64,000 nucleotides of DNA from NCBI GenBank assembly GCA_019115845.1, contig DXCU01000010.1, forward strand, positions 1 to 64,000, read 5' to 3'. Numbering within the stretch: the stretch's first letter is position 1; each line of letters starts with the position of its first letter. Shown piece after piece: positions 20,301 to 29,769 of this stretch. The notes under the pieces are model-generated. The model saw only the letters and a program-made list of their open reading frames with translations. It was not told the DNA's origin and did not search any database. Source of the stretch: Candidatus Rubneribacter avistercoris. Its GTDB lineage: Bacteria > Actinomycetota > Coriobacteriia > Coriobacteriales > Eggerthellaceae. The position numbers and the translations under genes were made by a program.

Positions 20301-23300
20301 AAGCGCACCGCAAGCGGCGTGGCGTCGTCGGCGCCGTACCGGTCGGCGGGGATGTCGGCGTTATCGAGCACGACGGGGACGGAAAACGAGCCGTCGCCGC
20401 CCACCTCGCCCGTCGCCAGCACCACAGAATCCCACAGCACGCTCACGCCCTGCGAACCCGCGGCCGCCTCCGCGCTCACGCTCCCTTTGACGGTGACGAC
20501 GTCGCCGAACGTGAACTCGGTCTGCGCAACGTCCCCCGCGTACGTGGTCGCCTGCAGGTTCACCTCGGGCGCGGCGCCTTCCTCCACCTCCACCTGCGTT
20601 GCCGGGCTCACCGCCTCAAGGTAGCCGCCGTTGCCGGCGTACTTCTGCTTCACCCAGTACGCGGTGTTCGCCGCAAGGCCCGTGATGACCGGGCTTTCCT
20701 GCCACGTGTACTGCCCGTTCTCCTCCGTGCTCCAGCCGTAGCGCACGCCACCGCGCCCCTGCGCCGGGTCCAGCTCCTCAAGGGTGACCGATCCCGCGCC
20801 GACGCTTTCCACCACAGGCGCCTCGGGCGCCTTCTGCGACACGCGCGCCGGCTGCCCCACGCTGGCCACCATGTCGCCGACCGCCTTCGCTATCTGGCCG
20901 CCGTCGTACACCACGCCGATCTCCGTGCCGTCGCGCCGCGCACCGTCGGCCACCACGGGCGCGGCCTCGATGAACGCGTTGCCGGGGCGAATCTTGAACG
21001 AGCGGCTCTCGCCGGGTTTCAGCACCTTGTCGGCCTCGGTCGCGTCAACGAACTCGAACAGCGCGTAGGGGTCCCCGCCCGTGCTGGGATAGAGCGCAAG
21101 CCCCTCGAGCGCAGCCTCCTTCTTGCCCGTGTTCGCAAGCTCAACCGTCAAAAACTCCGGCGTGAAGCCTATGCCGAACGCGCCGTTCGGCTCGAACATC
21201 AGCAGGCCGTCCTCGCCTCCCGAAATGGAGAAGCCGGGCTGCTCAACCTGCGACTCCTCCACCTCCACAACGGTGGCCGACGACGCGAACGCGTTGCCCG
21301 GGCCGCCTTCGTAGTCGCGCATGACGTGGGCCTGGGCGTCCCAATGCCGGCGCTGCGGGTTGTAGTCCGCCTTGTAGCGGACCTCGTAGGTTCCCGCAGG
21401 CACCTCCACGCTGCCGTCCGCGTAGACGTCCTGCCATACGCCCGTTCCGTCGTCGGTTTTCGGACGGTACTGCATCGCGGTGGTGACGCCGGTGATCTTG
21501 CCGTCGCCGCGGCCGCTTGCGCTGGGCTGCTGGCTGCCCAGGCCCTGGGGCCCCTGGGGGCGGGTGGGCACGGTCACCGCCGTGGCGGCCGAGGGGAACG
21601 CCGAGGCGTTGTCAGCCACGCGCAGGTACACCACGTGCGGCTCTTCGCCGTACTCGCCGATGAACGGGGAAACGGACGCGCCGTTCGCTATCTTTTGCCC
21701 GGTGAAGTCCTCCTTGGTGTTCGCCTCGTGTATTTCCACGCCGTTTTCCATGTAGACGGTCACCGTCTCGGCGGCGTAGTCGATCTCGAAATCCCACTCG
21801 GGTGGCGCCGAGGGAACGGGGTACTCGTACTCGCCGTCCTCGGTCAGCTTGCCCCATTGCAGATCGACGTTGTACACGCCGTCGAGCCTTTGCGACACGT
21901 AATTGGGGTCCTCGATATGGGCCGTCACGCTGTAGGAGCCCGCGCTCAAACCGCGAATGGTGGGATAGGGCTTGGAGGAGTCGGCGATGATCCACCCGTC
22001 CGACCCTCCTTCGCCGGCGTCCGGCCGCGCGATGCGCTCGCCGATGGGCAGGTACGCGGAGCCGTCGTAGAGCACGGTGGCCCGCACGGTTTCGCCTTCC
22101 ACGTTTTGGTACACGGCCTCCAAAGGCCCGTTGTAGCCCTGGTCGTAGACGGTGGTCTGCACGCCCCCTTCCGGGTAGTCGGGGTTGGACGCTTGCGCGA
22201 CGGAGGCGCGGTAGGCGGCCTCGTTGTGGTCGTAGGTGTTCCAGAACCCGCCGAACCGGTCTTCTTCCCACACCAGGTCGCCGTCGGCGTAGATGGATGT
22301 GGTGTCGGTGGCGGACTGCTCGGACCCCACGCGCCAGAAGGGCTTCTCCGACTCTTTGAGCCGCGTGGTGACCACCACCTGCTTGGGGTGCACCACAAGC
22401 TCCAGCGCGGTGGAGAGGCTTGCGATCTGCCCGTTCGTCTCGTACGTCACGGTCACGGTCGCTTGGTAGGCGCCGGCGTCGATGGACCCTTTGGGGACGA
22501 TGCTCCACGACTCGTCCGCATCACCCGGGGCGATGGCGGCAACGCCTCCCCTCACCTCGAAGACCTCCGGCAGGTTGGTGGACACGGACACGTTGGCGGC
22601 CTGGGACAACCCCACGTTGTCGATGCGGACGCTTTGGCCCAGGCGCCCCATGTCGTCGCCGTACGTGGCGTCAAGGGCCGCCAGGCCGCCCAGCTGGAGC
22701 GCCGCGCCCCCCTGCCCGTCGGTCACCTTGAGCGCGACGTCGGAGGTGCGGCTGGCAACCGCGGTGGCCCTTGCGTCCTCATCCGCCTTCTCGGCGAACA
22801 CCTTCAGCGTGTAGTCGCCCCACTGCATGTCCTGGGGGATGGTCAGGGCGTAGGTTCCGTCCTCGGCTTTGTCGGCAAGGGGGCCGTAGGCCATCACGGC
22901 GCCCGCCGAGTTCACGAGCATGGCCGAGATGCGGTTGTAGCCCCTTGCGGGGTCGACGCCCGTCACCTGGACGGACAGCTGCGATCCGGGAGAGGCGGCG
23001 TCCAGCCCCCCAGCCACAAAGGCCCGAAGCGCCGCGTCGTCGTTGAGCACGGCCACGCCCCACTCGTTGCCGGAGGAGAGGGCGGTGCCCGAAAGGGACT
23101 CCGCGCGGGAGGCGCCGGCGTCAATGAAGTACAGCACGCCGTCCCATCCCAGGTTCAGCGCGGGCGCGACGCCGATGCCCTCGTATCCGCCGGCGGCGCT
23201 TTTGGCGAGCGCATCCAAGCCGAGCGTGCCCGCGCCTTCGGCCAGGGGAACGTCCAAGCCGAGCGCGCCTGCGCCTTCGGCCAGGGGGGCGGCCTCCCTG

Positions 23301-24220
23301 TTGGAGTACACCGCGCCCTCGGAATCCACGGCTGCGGGGCGGATTTGGTCGTACATGCCCTCGGATCCGCTCAAATCCAGGTAGGAGCGCGTCCAATAGG
23401 AGCCGTACGCGTTCGTGGACGTGCTCACCGTCGCGCCCTGCGACTGCGCGTAGGGGGTGGCGGTGAGCTGCACGGAGGACTGGACGTAGGAGGTATCGGG
23501 GAAGGGCGCGAAACCGTAGTCCGCGCGCAGAAGCTCCGCCCCCGAAAGGATGAACGCCGTGTCGTCGGCAAGGGGCATGTCCACAAGCAGGCCCACGTTG
23601 CCCCTCGCCGGCCACGTGGTGCGCTTGACGGCGGCCTGCTCGTCGGGCGTGAAGGCGGTGTTCCAGAAACCGCCCGCGGTGTAGGAGTCGTACTGCTGGT
23701 CGAAGCTTTCCGAGCGCATCCATTTGCGCAGGTTGGACTCGTTCCACTTCTCGTCGAAGTGGTTGATCTGCTCCTTCCAGAGCACCTGGTCCACAATGTA
23801 GGCCGTCTGCAGAAGGAAGCTGTCGGACGCGGCGTTGCCGCTGGCCGACTCCTTGTCAAGCAGGCGCCACCGCAGCGGATCCTTCTGCTCGGCGGAGTCT
23901 ATGAAGTAGCGGCCGAAGTAGACGTAGCTGCCGTTGCCGCCGTTCGCCCAGGTGGCCGATGGCGAAGCGGTGGGCTGCGCCGGGTTGCGGACGCCCGAGA
24001 CGAACCCGTCGGGCTGCACGAGGTTCACCGTGCGCGCCGTGTTGTCCCACGCGCTTGCGCCGCCCTCCTCAAGCGGCGCCGATTCCCCTTCGCTCGCCCG
24101 CGCCGCTTGCGGCAGCGCCGGGAGCATGGACAATGCGAGCACCGCCGCCAGCAAAAGCGACAGGAGCGCGCCTTTCGGCCGAGCCTCCCCCGACCGAGAC
24201 AAAGCTGTACGCCTCATCAT
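17369..24220 (-). CDS. Large wall-anchored YDG/MBG-repeat surface protein
   Basis: 2283 residues from the ATG at 24220, chosen because GAGAGG lies six bases upstream; two nearby in-frame ATGs are alternatives. The signal peptide ends near ARASEG. Residues about 60-400 resemble a DUF6273-like domain (YVYFGRYFID, LRKWMRSESF, FILSGAELL, YWTRSYLDL). The long remainder is beta-rich, with repeated AYDGTTAV-type YDG motifs. The C-terminus is a PVPLPTGD-like sorting signal: sequence VPLPTGD, hydrophobic helix, RRKGR. It also has Gly/Ser/Pro repeats before the anchor and a short repeat (LAEGAG..GLD twice, 23217-23290). Probable surface-exposed adhesin or matrix protein. It follows the transglutaminase-like gene in the same direction, 154 bp away. 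Confidence 0.85.
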   Translation of the reverse strand: MMRRTALSRSGEARPKGALLSLLLAAVLALSMLPALPQAARASEGESAPLEEGGASAWDNTARTVNLVQPDGFVSGVRNPAQPTASPSATWANGGNGSYVYFGRYFIDSAEQKDPLRWRLLDKESASGNAASDSFLLQTAYIVDQVLWKEQINHFDEKWNESNLRKWMRSESFDQQYDSYTAGGFWNTAFTPDEQAAVKRTTWPARGNVGLLVDMPLADDTAFILSGAELLRADYGFAPFPDTSYVQSSVQLTATPYAQSQGATVSTSTNAYGSYWTRSYLDLSGSEGMYDQIRPAAVDSEGAVYSNREAAPLAEGAGALGLDVPLAEGAGTLGLDALAKSAAGGYEGIGVAPALNLGWDGVLYFIDAGASRAESLSGTALSSGNEWGVAVLNDDAALRAFVAGGLDAASPGSQLSVQVTGVDPARGYNRISAMLVNSAGAVMAYGPLADKAEDGTYALTIPQDMQWGDYTLKVFAEKADEDARATAVASRTSDVALKVTDGQGGAALQLGGLAALDATYGDDMGRLGQSVRIDNVGLSQAANVSVSTNLPEVFEVRGGVAAIAPGDADESWSIVPKGSIDAGAYQATVTVTYETNGQIASLSTALELVVHPKQVVVTTRLKESEKPFWRVGSEQSATDTTSIYADGDLVWEEDRFGGFWNTYDHNEAAYRASVAQASNPDYPEGGVQTTVYDQGYNGPLEAVYQNVEGETVRATVLYDGSAYLPIGERIARPDAGEGGSDGWIIADSSKPYPTIRGLSAGSYSVTAHIEDPNYVSQRLDGVYNVDLQWGKLTEDGEYEYPVPSAPPEWDFEIDYAAETVTVYMENGVEIHEANTKEDFTGQKIANGASVSPFIGEYGEEPHVVYLRVADNASAFPSAATAVTVPTRPQGPQGLGSQQPSASGRGDGKITGVTTAMQYRPKTDDGTGVWQDVYADGSVEVPAGTYEVRYKADYNPQRRHWDAQAHVMRDYEGGPGNAFASSATVVEVEESQVEQPGFSISGGEDGLLMFEPNGAFGIGFTPEFLTVELANTGKKEAALEGLALYPSTGGDPYALFEFVDATEADKVLKPGESRSFKIRPGNAFIEAAPVVADGARRDGTEIGVVYDGGQIAKAVGDMVASVGQPARVSQKAPEAPVVESVGAGSVTLEELDPAQGRGGVRYGWSTEENGQYTWQESPVITGLAANTAYWVKQKYAGNGGYLEAVSPATQVEVEEGAAPEVNLQATTYAGDVAQTEFTFGDVVTVKGSVSAEAAAGSQGVSVLWDSVVLATGEVGGDGSFSVPVVLDNADIPADRYGADDATPLAVRFADASGSHDVACEVRLAKKEVTVEHAASGVTKPYDGTTAVTMPDAITAAVPADQVVGGLAPQVIVGSYAYASADAGTDVPIVASDVSLSGENAGFYRLAASGHVDARGSITPVPWQVGEAGVEQPSVTYVADDHFTVTARIAGASADSPAQVSIAGPRGELGVLSLAQEELSAVFALEDAVDALEPGENQITVTAVADGGNHVEGRATARLTANPYTLADGDVAWSGMDDRRENDGVHVSASVAEGSKVPDKGLAFVLSDNASRQTAGTFQVTLERVEGDRASWYRVPADPKISRSVVIAPAKPEVVEGVATLSAVAGASVPYDGAALQQADVVAQAAYGAVPATADQLSYQHRAAGATDGWRDGLPTDAGAYDVRITLAAWTDVTAAPHIRYEQRQVEARVVVERVAPPAAASASLVVKNGVPSVATFDFATLLPALGDGLTWGDAKGWTLSSVNVSGGYYDEGAGPARLEGSVLTLPIQPVESSAEGPVGTVTAVYESGNFEPVTAVLNVSSANRAQPVASGVAATPITYGQAVSESALSATFVDPQTGREVAGTLSWDDPGAVPDAGDAAPSWTFAPDDSATYQPVSGTVPLSVARRSVEVALTGDAAKAYDGTTAVPASHTLGLALTGGVLASDAGQVEATAAAYAFAGKNAYENAVVASGVSLFGARAHNYALPAAARSGVEVRGTVPSGIAPREIVLVSASIAPRAYDGSLDAPVAEAVFDNLVPGERLVVGTDVQGAGVYADANAGAGKRATNVSVQLLGSDAASNYVIAADAPPVSAVGEVVKAVPAVTGSVSVIGEVAAGSPLSAVGLSGAFSNDASGDPVPGSLAWSDPSLVLAAGEHEAMWTFVPRDSANYEPVSGTVAVRVAEAPNVGQDPDSNPATPPGSAPGSGSGSDAAATPDSGSSPGSNPGSGSAPAGEGAPATSGEEKAAAPAQVPLPTGDPLAIAVVLLAVCAVAAGVCALVVRRKGR

Positions 24221-24277
24221 GAACATCCTCTCAACCTCGAAACACACGCTGCACGCGCCTTCCTGCTGCGCCGCCTA

Positions 24278-24311
24278 GGCGGGCGAGGCCCCTCGCGCGG
24301 CCTCGCCCGCC
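24278..24311 (-). terminator. GC-rich hairpin between two surface-protein genes
   Basis: A perfect 13-bp stem, GGCGGGCGAGGCC (24278-24290) with its inverse (24299-24311), and an 8-base loop. There is no U-run after it. It lies between the transglutaminase-like gene and the YDG-repeat gene and may end or attenuate the upstream transcript. Confidence 0.5.
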
Positions 24312-24374
24312 CTCCCGCTGCATCCGCCCCGCGCACGACGCAAGCGGGGGCGCCTTCCTCTTCCGAGCCGGCCC

Positions 24375-27300
24375 TCACGCCCCGCTTCCAGAAGACGGCG
24401 CCGCCGGGTAGGACGGATCGTCGGCGAAGGAGGACACCGCAAGGTCCGCCCATGCGCCGTGGTTGTTGCCGGACCCTTGGCACAGCATGGTCAGACGCGC
24501 CTGGACGGCCTGGTCGGGCACCGCAACCGACACTTTTTCCGCCTCGTGCTTCCAACCGTGGGCCCCGGTTTGGAAGGCGTCGCCTATGAGCCGGCCCTGC
24601 GCGTCCAGGAACTCAACCCGGAAGGCCACCTTGCAGTAGTGGCCCCACTTGAGGTTCTGGCGCACCGATCCCAGCACGCCCGCCGTGGCGGACAGCACGC
24701 GCCGCTCGCCCGCGGGCAGGTCCACGACCTTCGGGTTGTTGCTGCGCTCCATTTGGACGACGCCTTGCGAGTAGGCCGTCTCCTTCCCGTCTTGCAGCAG
24801 GGTGAACGAGGCTTTGCCAACCTCCAGCGCCACGCTGCCCTCGGCGATGGCGGCGCGCGTTTCAAAGGACCCGGACGCAAGCTCGTAGTTCGCGGCCTTG
24901 GCCGAATCCGCAAGCGCCACCGTCACGACGGCGACGCGCGAGCCGGACGCCCCGGCGCCGTCGAAGGAGGCGCTGGCCTCGTAGTCGGCGCCCGCCTCAA
25001 GCGCCTCGCCCGCAACCAGGCCCTCAAACGACACCGACTCCACCCGCGCCTCGGTCGTGCCGTCGTAGGCTTTGTCGGCCACCTGGGCGGAGGAGATGGA
25101 AAGCGGGGCCTTGGCAACGGAGGCCGGCACGGACACGGAGGGCGGCGCGCTGTACCACTGGGCGTCGGCGCCCGCAAGCGTCACGCCCTCCACCAGCACC
25201 GCGGACGCCCGCGCCGCCTCGGCATGGTCGTAGGCGGCGGATGCGAACTCCACGCGCACATCGTCGTCGGCAACGGCGCCCGACGCCACCACGGACGAGC
25301 CCTGGGGAAGCGCCGTCGTGCCGTCGTAGGCCTTGGAGGGGCCCTCCACCGTCACCGCCGCATCGCGCTTCCCAAGCTCCACCCGAACCTCGGAGGAGAC
25401 AGAGCCCGTTGCGTTGGCGTTGCCCCTGAACTGCACGGTCAGGGAGTTCGACCCCACGGCCAGGCCCTTTTCCGCCGTGTCGTAGACGAACTGGGCGGGC
25501 GCGCCGGGTCGCGCCTCCAGCTCGCCCAGGTGCGTGCGGCCGGCCCACACATGCACCGTTTCGGACTCGGCCAGCGCGGCCTCGGACTCGGAGGAGAGCG
25601 TCACCGTGACAACCAGGTCCTCCCCGTACGCGACGTGCTCCGCAGCACTTGCCTCGACGCTGGTCGAGGCGTAGGAGATGGTCGCCTGAGTGCGGACGGA
25701 GGCGTTTTCAAGCTGGTAGTTCTCCGCAGCGGCGTCCGTCAGCTCAACCGAAACGGCCACGCCCTTTTCGGACAGGGACGCGGACGGATCGTCGAAGGCG
25801 CCGACAACCTGGTAGTGGGTGCCCGCCTCCAAGGATTCGCCGGCCACCACGCCCTCGAACGCAACGGATTCAACGCGCGCATCCGCGGTGCCGTCGTAGA
25901 CCTTGTCCGCCACCTGGGCGGAAACGACGGAGAGCGGGACCTTGGCAATGGAGAACTCAACCGGCTGGGAAACGGCCCCCGCATACACCAGGCCCTCGGC
26001 CAGATGGGCCGTCACGCGGTACTCGCCGGCGGCCGAGGGGGCGGCGCCCAGCGCCTCCCAGCCCTCCCCGGACCTGCGCTCCCACGAAAACGTGACGGCC
26101 CCGGTGCTGCCCGAGGCGCGAACCGCAGGCTCGGCGACGGGGCTGCCATTGTACGCCAGTCCCTCCAGGTTCTCCGTTATCTCGATTTCGCTGGGCAGCT
26201 TGTCGGCCACGGAAGCCACCTCAAGGTTGGCCCATGCGCCGTGGTTGTTGCCGGACCCCTGGCACAGCATGGTCAGACGCGCCTGGACGGCCTGGTCGGG
26301 GACGGCCAGCTCGATGTCTTCCGCCTCGTGCTTCCAGCCGTGCGTCTGGGTTTGGAAGGCGTCGCCTATGAGCCGGCCCTGCGCGTCCAGGAACTCAACC
26401 CGGAAGGCCACCTTGCAGTAGTGGCCCCACTTGACGTTTTGGCGCACCGACCCCAGCACGCCCGCCGTGGCGGACAGCACGCGCCGCTCGCCCGTCGGCA
26501 GGTCCACGACCCGGGGGTTTCCGAAGGCCTCCTTCTGCACGAAGCCGCGGTCGTAGGCCGTCTCGGCCCCGTCGCGCAGCAGGGTGAACGACGCCTCGTC
26601 GGCCTCCAGCGCCACGCTGCCGTAGGAGATGGCGGCTTGGGCCGCAAAGGGACCGGGCGCAAGCTCGTAGTTCGACGCCTTGGCCGAGTCCGTCAGCGCC
26701 AACTCCACGGAGACGTCGCGCGACGGGGAGGCCCCGGCGCCGTCGAAGGAGGCGCTGGCCTCGTAGTCGGTGCCCGCCTCAAGCGTCTCGCCCGCAACCA
26801 GGCCCTCAAACGACACCGACTCCACCCGCGCCTCGGTCGTGCCGTCGTAAGCCTTGTCGGCCACCTGGACGGAGGGCACAGAGAGCGGAGCCTTGGCTAT
26901 TTGGAACTCCACGGATCCCGACGCCGCCGCATGCACGGCGTCAGCCGCAACCGAGGCCGTCACGCGGTACTCGCCGGCGGCCGAGGGGGCGGCATCGAGC
27001 GCCTCCCAGCCCGCCCCGGACCTGCGCTCCCACGTAAACGAGACGGCCCCGGTGCTGCCCGAGACGAGGATGGCGGACTCGGGAGCGGGGCTGCCGTTGT
27101 AGACCAGATCGCTCAAACCGCCCGCAACGCCCACCGCGCTTGGGAGCAGGCGGTCAAGCTCAACCACCCTGACCCCGGCCCACGCGCCGTGGTTGTTGCC
27201 GGACCCCTGGCGCAGCATGGTCAGACGCGCCTTGGCGGCCTGATCGGGAACGGCCAGCTCGATGTCTTCCGCCTCGTGCTTCCAGCCGTGCGTCTGGGTT

Positions 27301-28892
27301 TGGAAGGCTTCGCCCACCACCTGGTTGGCGGCATCGAGGAACTCAACCTTGAACGCCACCTTGCAGTTGCTTCCCCACTGCGTGTTTTGCCGGACCGACC
27401 CCAAAACGCCCACCGTGGCCTCGAACAGGCGATGCTCGCCGGCGGGAAGGTCTATGACCTTCGGGTTGTTGCTGGCCTCCTTTTGGATGATGCCCTTCGC
27501 GTAGGGCACCTCCTTGCCGCCTTGCAGCAGCGTGAAGCCGTTCGCTCCCCCGAACTCCAAGACCTCGCCTTCCACAACAGACACCCGCGCCGTCTTGCTC
27601 GCCGAGTTTCCGTGGCTGTCGAACACCGATGCGGTGACCAGCCAATCGCCTGTCATGGTGGTGTCGATTCGCCCGGTTTCGGCAATGTCGCCGGGGCCGC
27701 TCACGCGCTCGACGGTTACCTGCAGATTTTCGGTCAGATCCTCTCCGTAGATATTCGAGTACCCGATCACGAGCGATTGAGGGTCAAGCTCGGCGCCCTT
27801 CGCGACAACCGTCGACTCCTTCATGCTCAGCGAGATGCCGGGGTACAATCCCCACGCCTGGGGGATGCGCGTGTCAGAAAGCGTCGGCATGACGGCGAAC
27901 GTCGCGTTGTGCTTGCGGTTGGGCGCGTAGGTGCCCGACTGCATCCACCAGTTCGCGCCGCCCCATGTGGTGTCGCACATGTACCAGGCGCCGTCCATCA
28001 ACAGGTAGTTCCACGCATGATAGGTGTTGCCGGAGGACGTGACGTTGGCGTACCCCTCCACCCAGATGGTGTTGATGCCCAGGTGGTGCATCAGGTACAT
28101 CCACCCTTTGGCGTATCCGCCGCAGATGGCCTTTCCGTTGAGGAAGGCGCCGCGCAAATCGCTGCATGCGCCCTCCTGCTTGTACGAGACGCTGCCTTCG
28201 TACGCTTCTCGAAGGGCCCACGTTTGCTGGTAGATGGTCATGTCGGCCTTGAGGTTGGCCTTGAGCATCTGCTGAACCTTGGCCTCAATGTTGCGCAGGG
28301 CGTTTTGGTAGTTCGACCCCGCCGCCATGCCGTTGCCCACGGTGAACGTCTGCTTTGTCACCACGCCTCCGGCCTGGGTGAACGACGCGGCCCAGTCCTT
28401 CAGGTGGAACATGCGCGCCTCGTTGCGCACCAGGTAGCTCTGAATGCGCCGGGCGTCGTCGGCCGTGGGCCTGATGCCCAGGTCGGCGTAGTTGACCACC
28501 ACCGACGCGTTGCCGCCGGACACCTTGTGCGCGCCGTCGGCGTTGTCGTAGTGCAGCAGGAGGTCCAGCACGTGGTCCCATGCCCTCTGCCCCTCGCTCG
28601 TCAGGAGCGTGCGCCCGTAGTACACGTCGGCCGCGAAGGGCTTGGCGGGGTCCATGTCGAAGGCCACGTGATTGAGCCCCGCATGCCCGGGTATGGCGGG
28701 ACCGCCGTTCGCCGCAGGCTGCACGTCGATCGAGCGCAGCGCCGCCGCGTCGAAAGCGGGAGCGGGTTCTCCCGCTGCATCGTCCGCATACGCCGGCGTC
28801 GTCGCCAGCGCGCATGCAAGCGCGAGCGCGCACGACGCGAGCGCCCAGCGAGCCCAGCCGCGCCGGGCGAGCCGTTTCCTCGCCGCGCGCAT
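24375..28892 (-). CDS. Secreted transglutaminase-like protein with NPCBM-like and YDG repeats
   Basis: 1505 residues from the ATG at 28892, with GGGAAGG upstream and the best signal peptide (basic RKRLARRG, hydrophobic stretch, AYA-DD). An upstream in-frame start is possible but less likely. A transglutaminase/protease-like domain has the Cys-His-Asp triad in AICGGYAKG (about residue 254), YHAWNYLL (about 292) and YMCDTTW (about 307). Three NPCBM/NEW2-like carbohydrate-binding modules (each with FQT..HGWKHEAE and GSGNNHGAW) alternate with YDG-type domains. No sorting signal is present; the protein ends DPSYPAAPSSGSGA, so it is probably released or held by sugar binding. It may crosslink or trim surface proteins or glycans; that role is inference. 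About 1.78 kb is tandemly duplicated. Confidence 0.88.
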   Translation of the reverse strand: MRAARKRLARRGWARWALASCALALACALATTPAYADDAAGEPAPAFDAAALRSIDVQPAANGGPAIPGHAGLNHVAFDMDPAKPFAADVYYGRTLLTSEGQRAWDHVLDLLLHYDNADGAHKVSGGNASVVVNYADLGIRPTADDARRIQSYLVRNEARMFHLKDWAASFTQAGGVVTKQTFTVGNGMAAGSNYQNALRNIEAKVQQMLKANLKADMTIYQQTWALREAYEGSVSYKQEGACSDLRGAFLNGKAICGGYAKGWMYLMHHLGINTIWVEGYANVTSSGNTYHAWNYLLMDGAWYMCDTTWGGANWWMQSGTYAPNRKHNATFAVMPTLSDTRIPQAWGLYPGISLSMKESTVVAKGAELDPQSLVIGYSNIYGEDLTENLQVTVERVSGPGDIAETGRIDTTMTGDWLVTASVFDSHGNSASKTARVSVVEGEVLEFGGANGFTLLQGGKEVPYAKGIIQKEASNNPKVIDLPAGEHRLFEATVGVLGSVRQNTQWGSNCKVAFKVEFLDAANQVVGEAFQTQTHGWKHEAEDIELAVPDQAAKARLTMLRQGSGNNHGAWAGVRVVELDRLLPSAVGVAGGLSDLVYNGSPAPESAILVSGSTGAVSFTWERRSGAGWEALDAAPSAAGEYRVTASVAADAVHAAASGSVEFQIAKAPLSVPSVQVADKAYDGTTEARVESVSFEGLVAGETLEAGTDYEASASFDGAGASPSRDVSVELALTDSAKASNYELAPGPFAAQAAISYGSVALEADEASFTLLRDGAETAYDRGFVQKEAFGNPRVVDLPTGERRVLSATAGVLGSVRQNVKWGHYCKVAFRVEFLDAQGRLIGDAFQTQTHGWKHEAEDIELAVPDQAVQARLTMLCQGSGNNHGAWANLEVASVADKLPSEIEITENLEGLAYNGSPVAEPAVRASGSTGAVTFSWERRSGEGWEALGAAPSAAGEYRVTAHLAEGLVYAGAVSQPVEFSIAKVPLSVVSAQVADKVYDGTADARVESVAFEGVVAGESLEAGTHYQVVGAFDDPSASLSEKGVAVSVELTDAAAENYQLENASVRTQATISYASTSVEASAAEHVAYGEDLVVTVTLSSESEAALAESETVHVWAGRTHLGELEARPGAPAQFVYDTAEKGLAVGSNSLTVQFRGNANATGSVSSEVRVELGKRDAAVTVEGPSKAYDGTTALPQGSSVVASGAVADDDVRVEFASAAYDHAEAARASAVLVEGVTLAGADAQWYSAPPSVSVPASVAKAPLSISSAQVADKAYDGTTEARVESVSFEGLVAGEALEAGADYEASASFDGAGASGSRVAVVTVALADSAKAANYELASGSFETRAAIAEGSVALEVGKASFTLLQDGKETAYSQGVVQMERSNNPKVVDLPAGERRVLSATAGVLGSVRQNLKWGHYCKVAFRVEFLDAQGRLIGDAFQTGAHGWKHEAEKVSVAVPDQAVQARLTMLCQGSGNNHGAWADLAVSSFADDPSYPAAPSSGSGA
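24455..26860 (-). repeat. 1782-bp in-frame tandem duplication inside the transglutaminase-like gene
   Basis: The segment beginning at 24455 recurs 1782 bp later (26237). About 84 bases around 24562-24645 are identical to 26344-26427, and the match resumes at 25021 versus 26803 with the same offset. The period is exactly 594 codons, so loss or gain by recombination keeps the frame. Confidence 0.8.
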
Positions 28893-29174
28893 GTCGCCTT
28901 CCCGCTTTCTCGTTTTTCCAACCGTGAGCACCATAGGGGCCAAAACCTCGCTTTCTCCATATGCCGACATTCCGTCGAAGCCGCGTGCCGCGCCGTCAGA
29001 CCGCTCGCAAACCTTGCGGCCCAACGCTGCGATCAGGCGCCTCGACAGAAGCCGATGCTTAGTAGCACGTAATTTGTCTCATTTTGATGCAAGGGAGGGC
29101 GAAAAACCTCTACAGCAGCTTCGTTTTCGAAGGGGGATAGGGCCGCACGCGAGGAATTCGCAGGAGACTCTCCG
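28893..29174. other. Upstream region of the transglutaminase-like gene
   Basis: No gene is seen. The stretch 29050-29110 is AT-richer than its surroundings and is the most likely promoter area, but I could not assign clear -35 and -10 boxes. Confidence 0.4.
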
Positions 29175-29405
29175 TTAAACCGCCGCCGGCTCGGACCCGC
29201 GCCGACGGCGATCCGGCAGGGGCCGCACGCATCCGCCGTCAAACCAGGATTGGCATGAACCCGCGCTCGTCGGACCGCAGGCCGAACACCCCTTTGACCA
29301 GGTGATTCGAAAGCCCCTTCCCGCCCAGCAGGCGGGGTTCTCCGAAACACCGGTGGGGCTTTGCTCGGCAGGCCAACCGGGCCTATGGCAATCCCGGCTT
29401 AACAG
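29175..29405. repeat. Arm type A modules, two adjoining copies
   Basis: GTTAAACCGCCGCCGGCTCG starts a short degenerate copy (about 29175-29240). A fuller copy (29238-29405) runs from GTCAAACCAGGATTGGCATG to ATCCCGGCTTAACAG. The latter is followed by a type B module, in the same order as at 13113-13446. Confidence 0.65.
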
Positions 29406-29416
29406 CCCCCCGCGCG

Positions 29417-29575
29417 AGTTGGTCACAAAACGCGCCCTATGGCACTCCGGACGCCCGATCCGGCGCATCGGCGGGCTGCGCGATTTCCGCGACCTGGGAT
29501 TTCTCCGGGCGCGAAGGGCGCGGAGGGCGGAAAGGCGGCCCCGCGCGTGCCACAGGGCGTAGTTTGTGACCAACC
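29417..29575. repeat. Palindromic module, arm type B, copy 2
   Basis: Arms AGTTGGTCACAAAACGCGCC and the inverse of TTGGTCACAAACTACGCCC, both followed by a TGGCAC box. The core CGACCTGGGATTTCTCC lies at 29490-29506. Another A-like end (CGCGTCAACGCCTGTTTAAC) follows at 29612-29631. Confidence 0.8.
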
Positions 29576-29665
29576 TGCGGGCGGCCCCTCGCCGAGCCGC
29601 CTCCGGCGGGACCCGCGTCAACGCCTGTTTAACGGCGGAGCACCAGCACCCACGTTGGAACCGCA

Positions 29666-29706
29666 GCAAAAAGCATCAAGCCCGTCAGGAATCCGAACGG
29701 GCTTGA
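29666..29706 (-). terminator. Intrinsic terminator of the oxidoreductase operon
   Basis: Stem TCAAGCCCGT (29676-29685) with its perfect inverse ACGGGCTTGA (29697-29706) and an 11-base loop. On the minus strand it is followed by TGCTTTTT. It lies 64 bp beyond the stop codon of the membrane subunit. Confidence 0.85.
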
Positions 29707-29769
29707 CGGAAAACAGAGAGGATCGTGAGAACCTTCGCGGCAGCGCGGGCAAAAGGTTCCTTCGCTTCT

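Noticed and set aside
7579-29072. Very long plus-strand open frames of 1408, 2531 and 1537 codons opposite the surface-protein genes
   Set aside because: They are antisense to clear surface-protein genes, lack ribosome sites and domain patterns, and are Arg/His/Gly/Ala-rich as expected for shadow frames in high-GC DNA.
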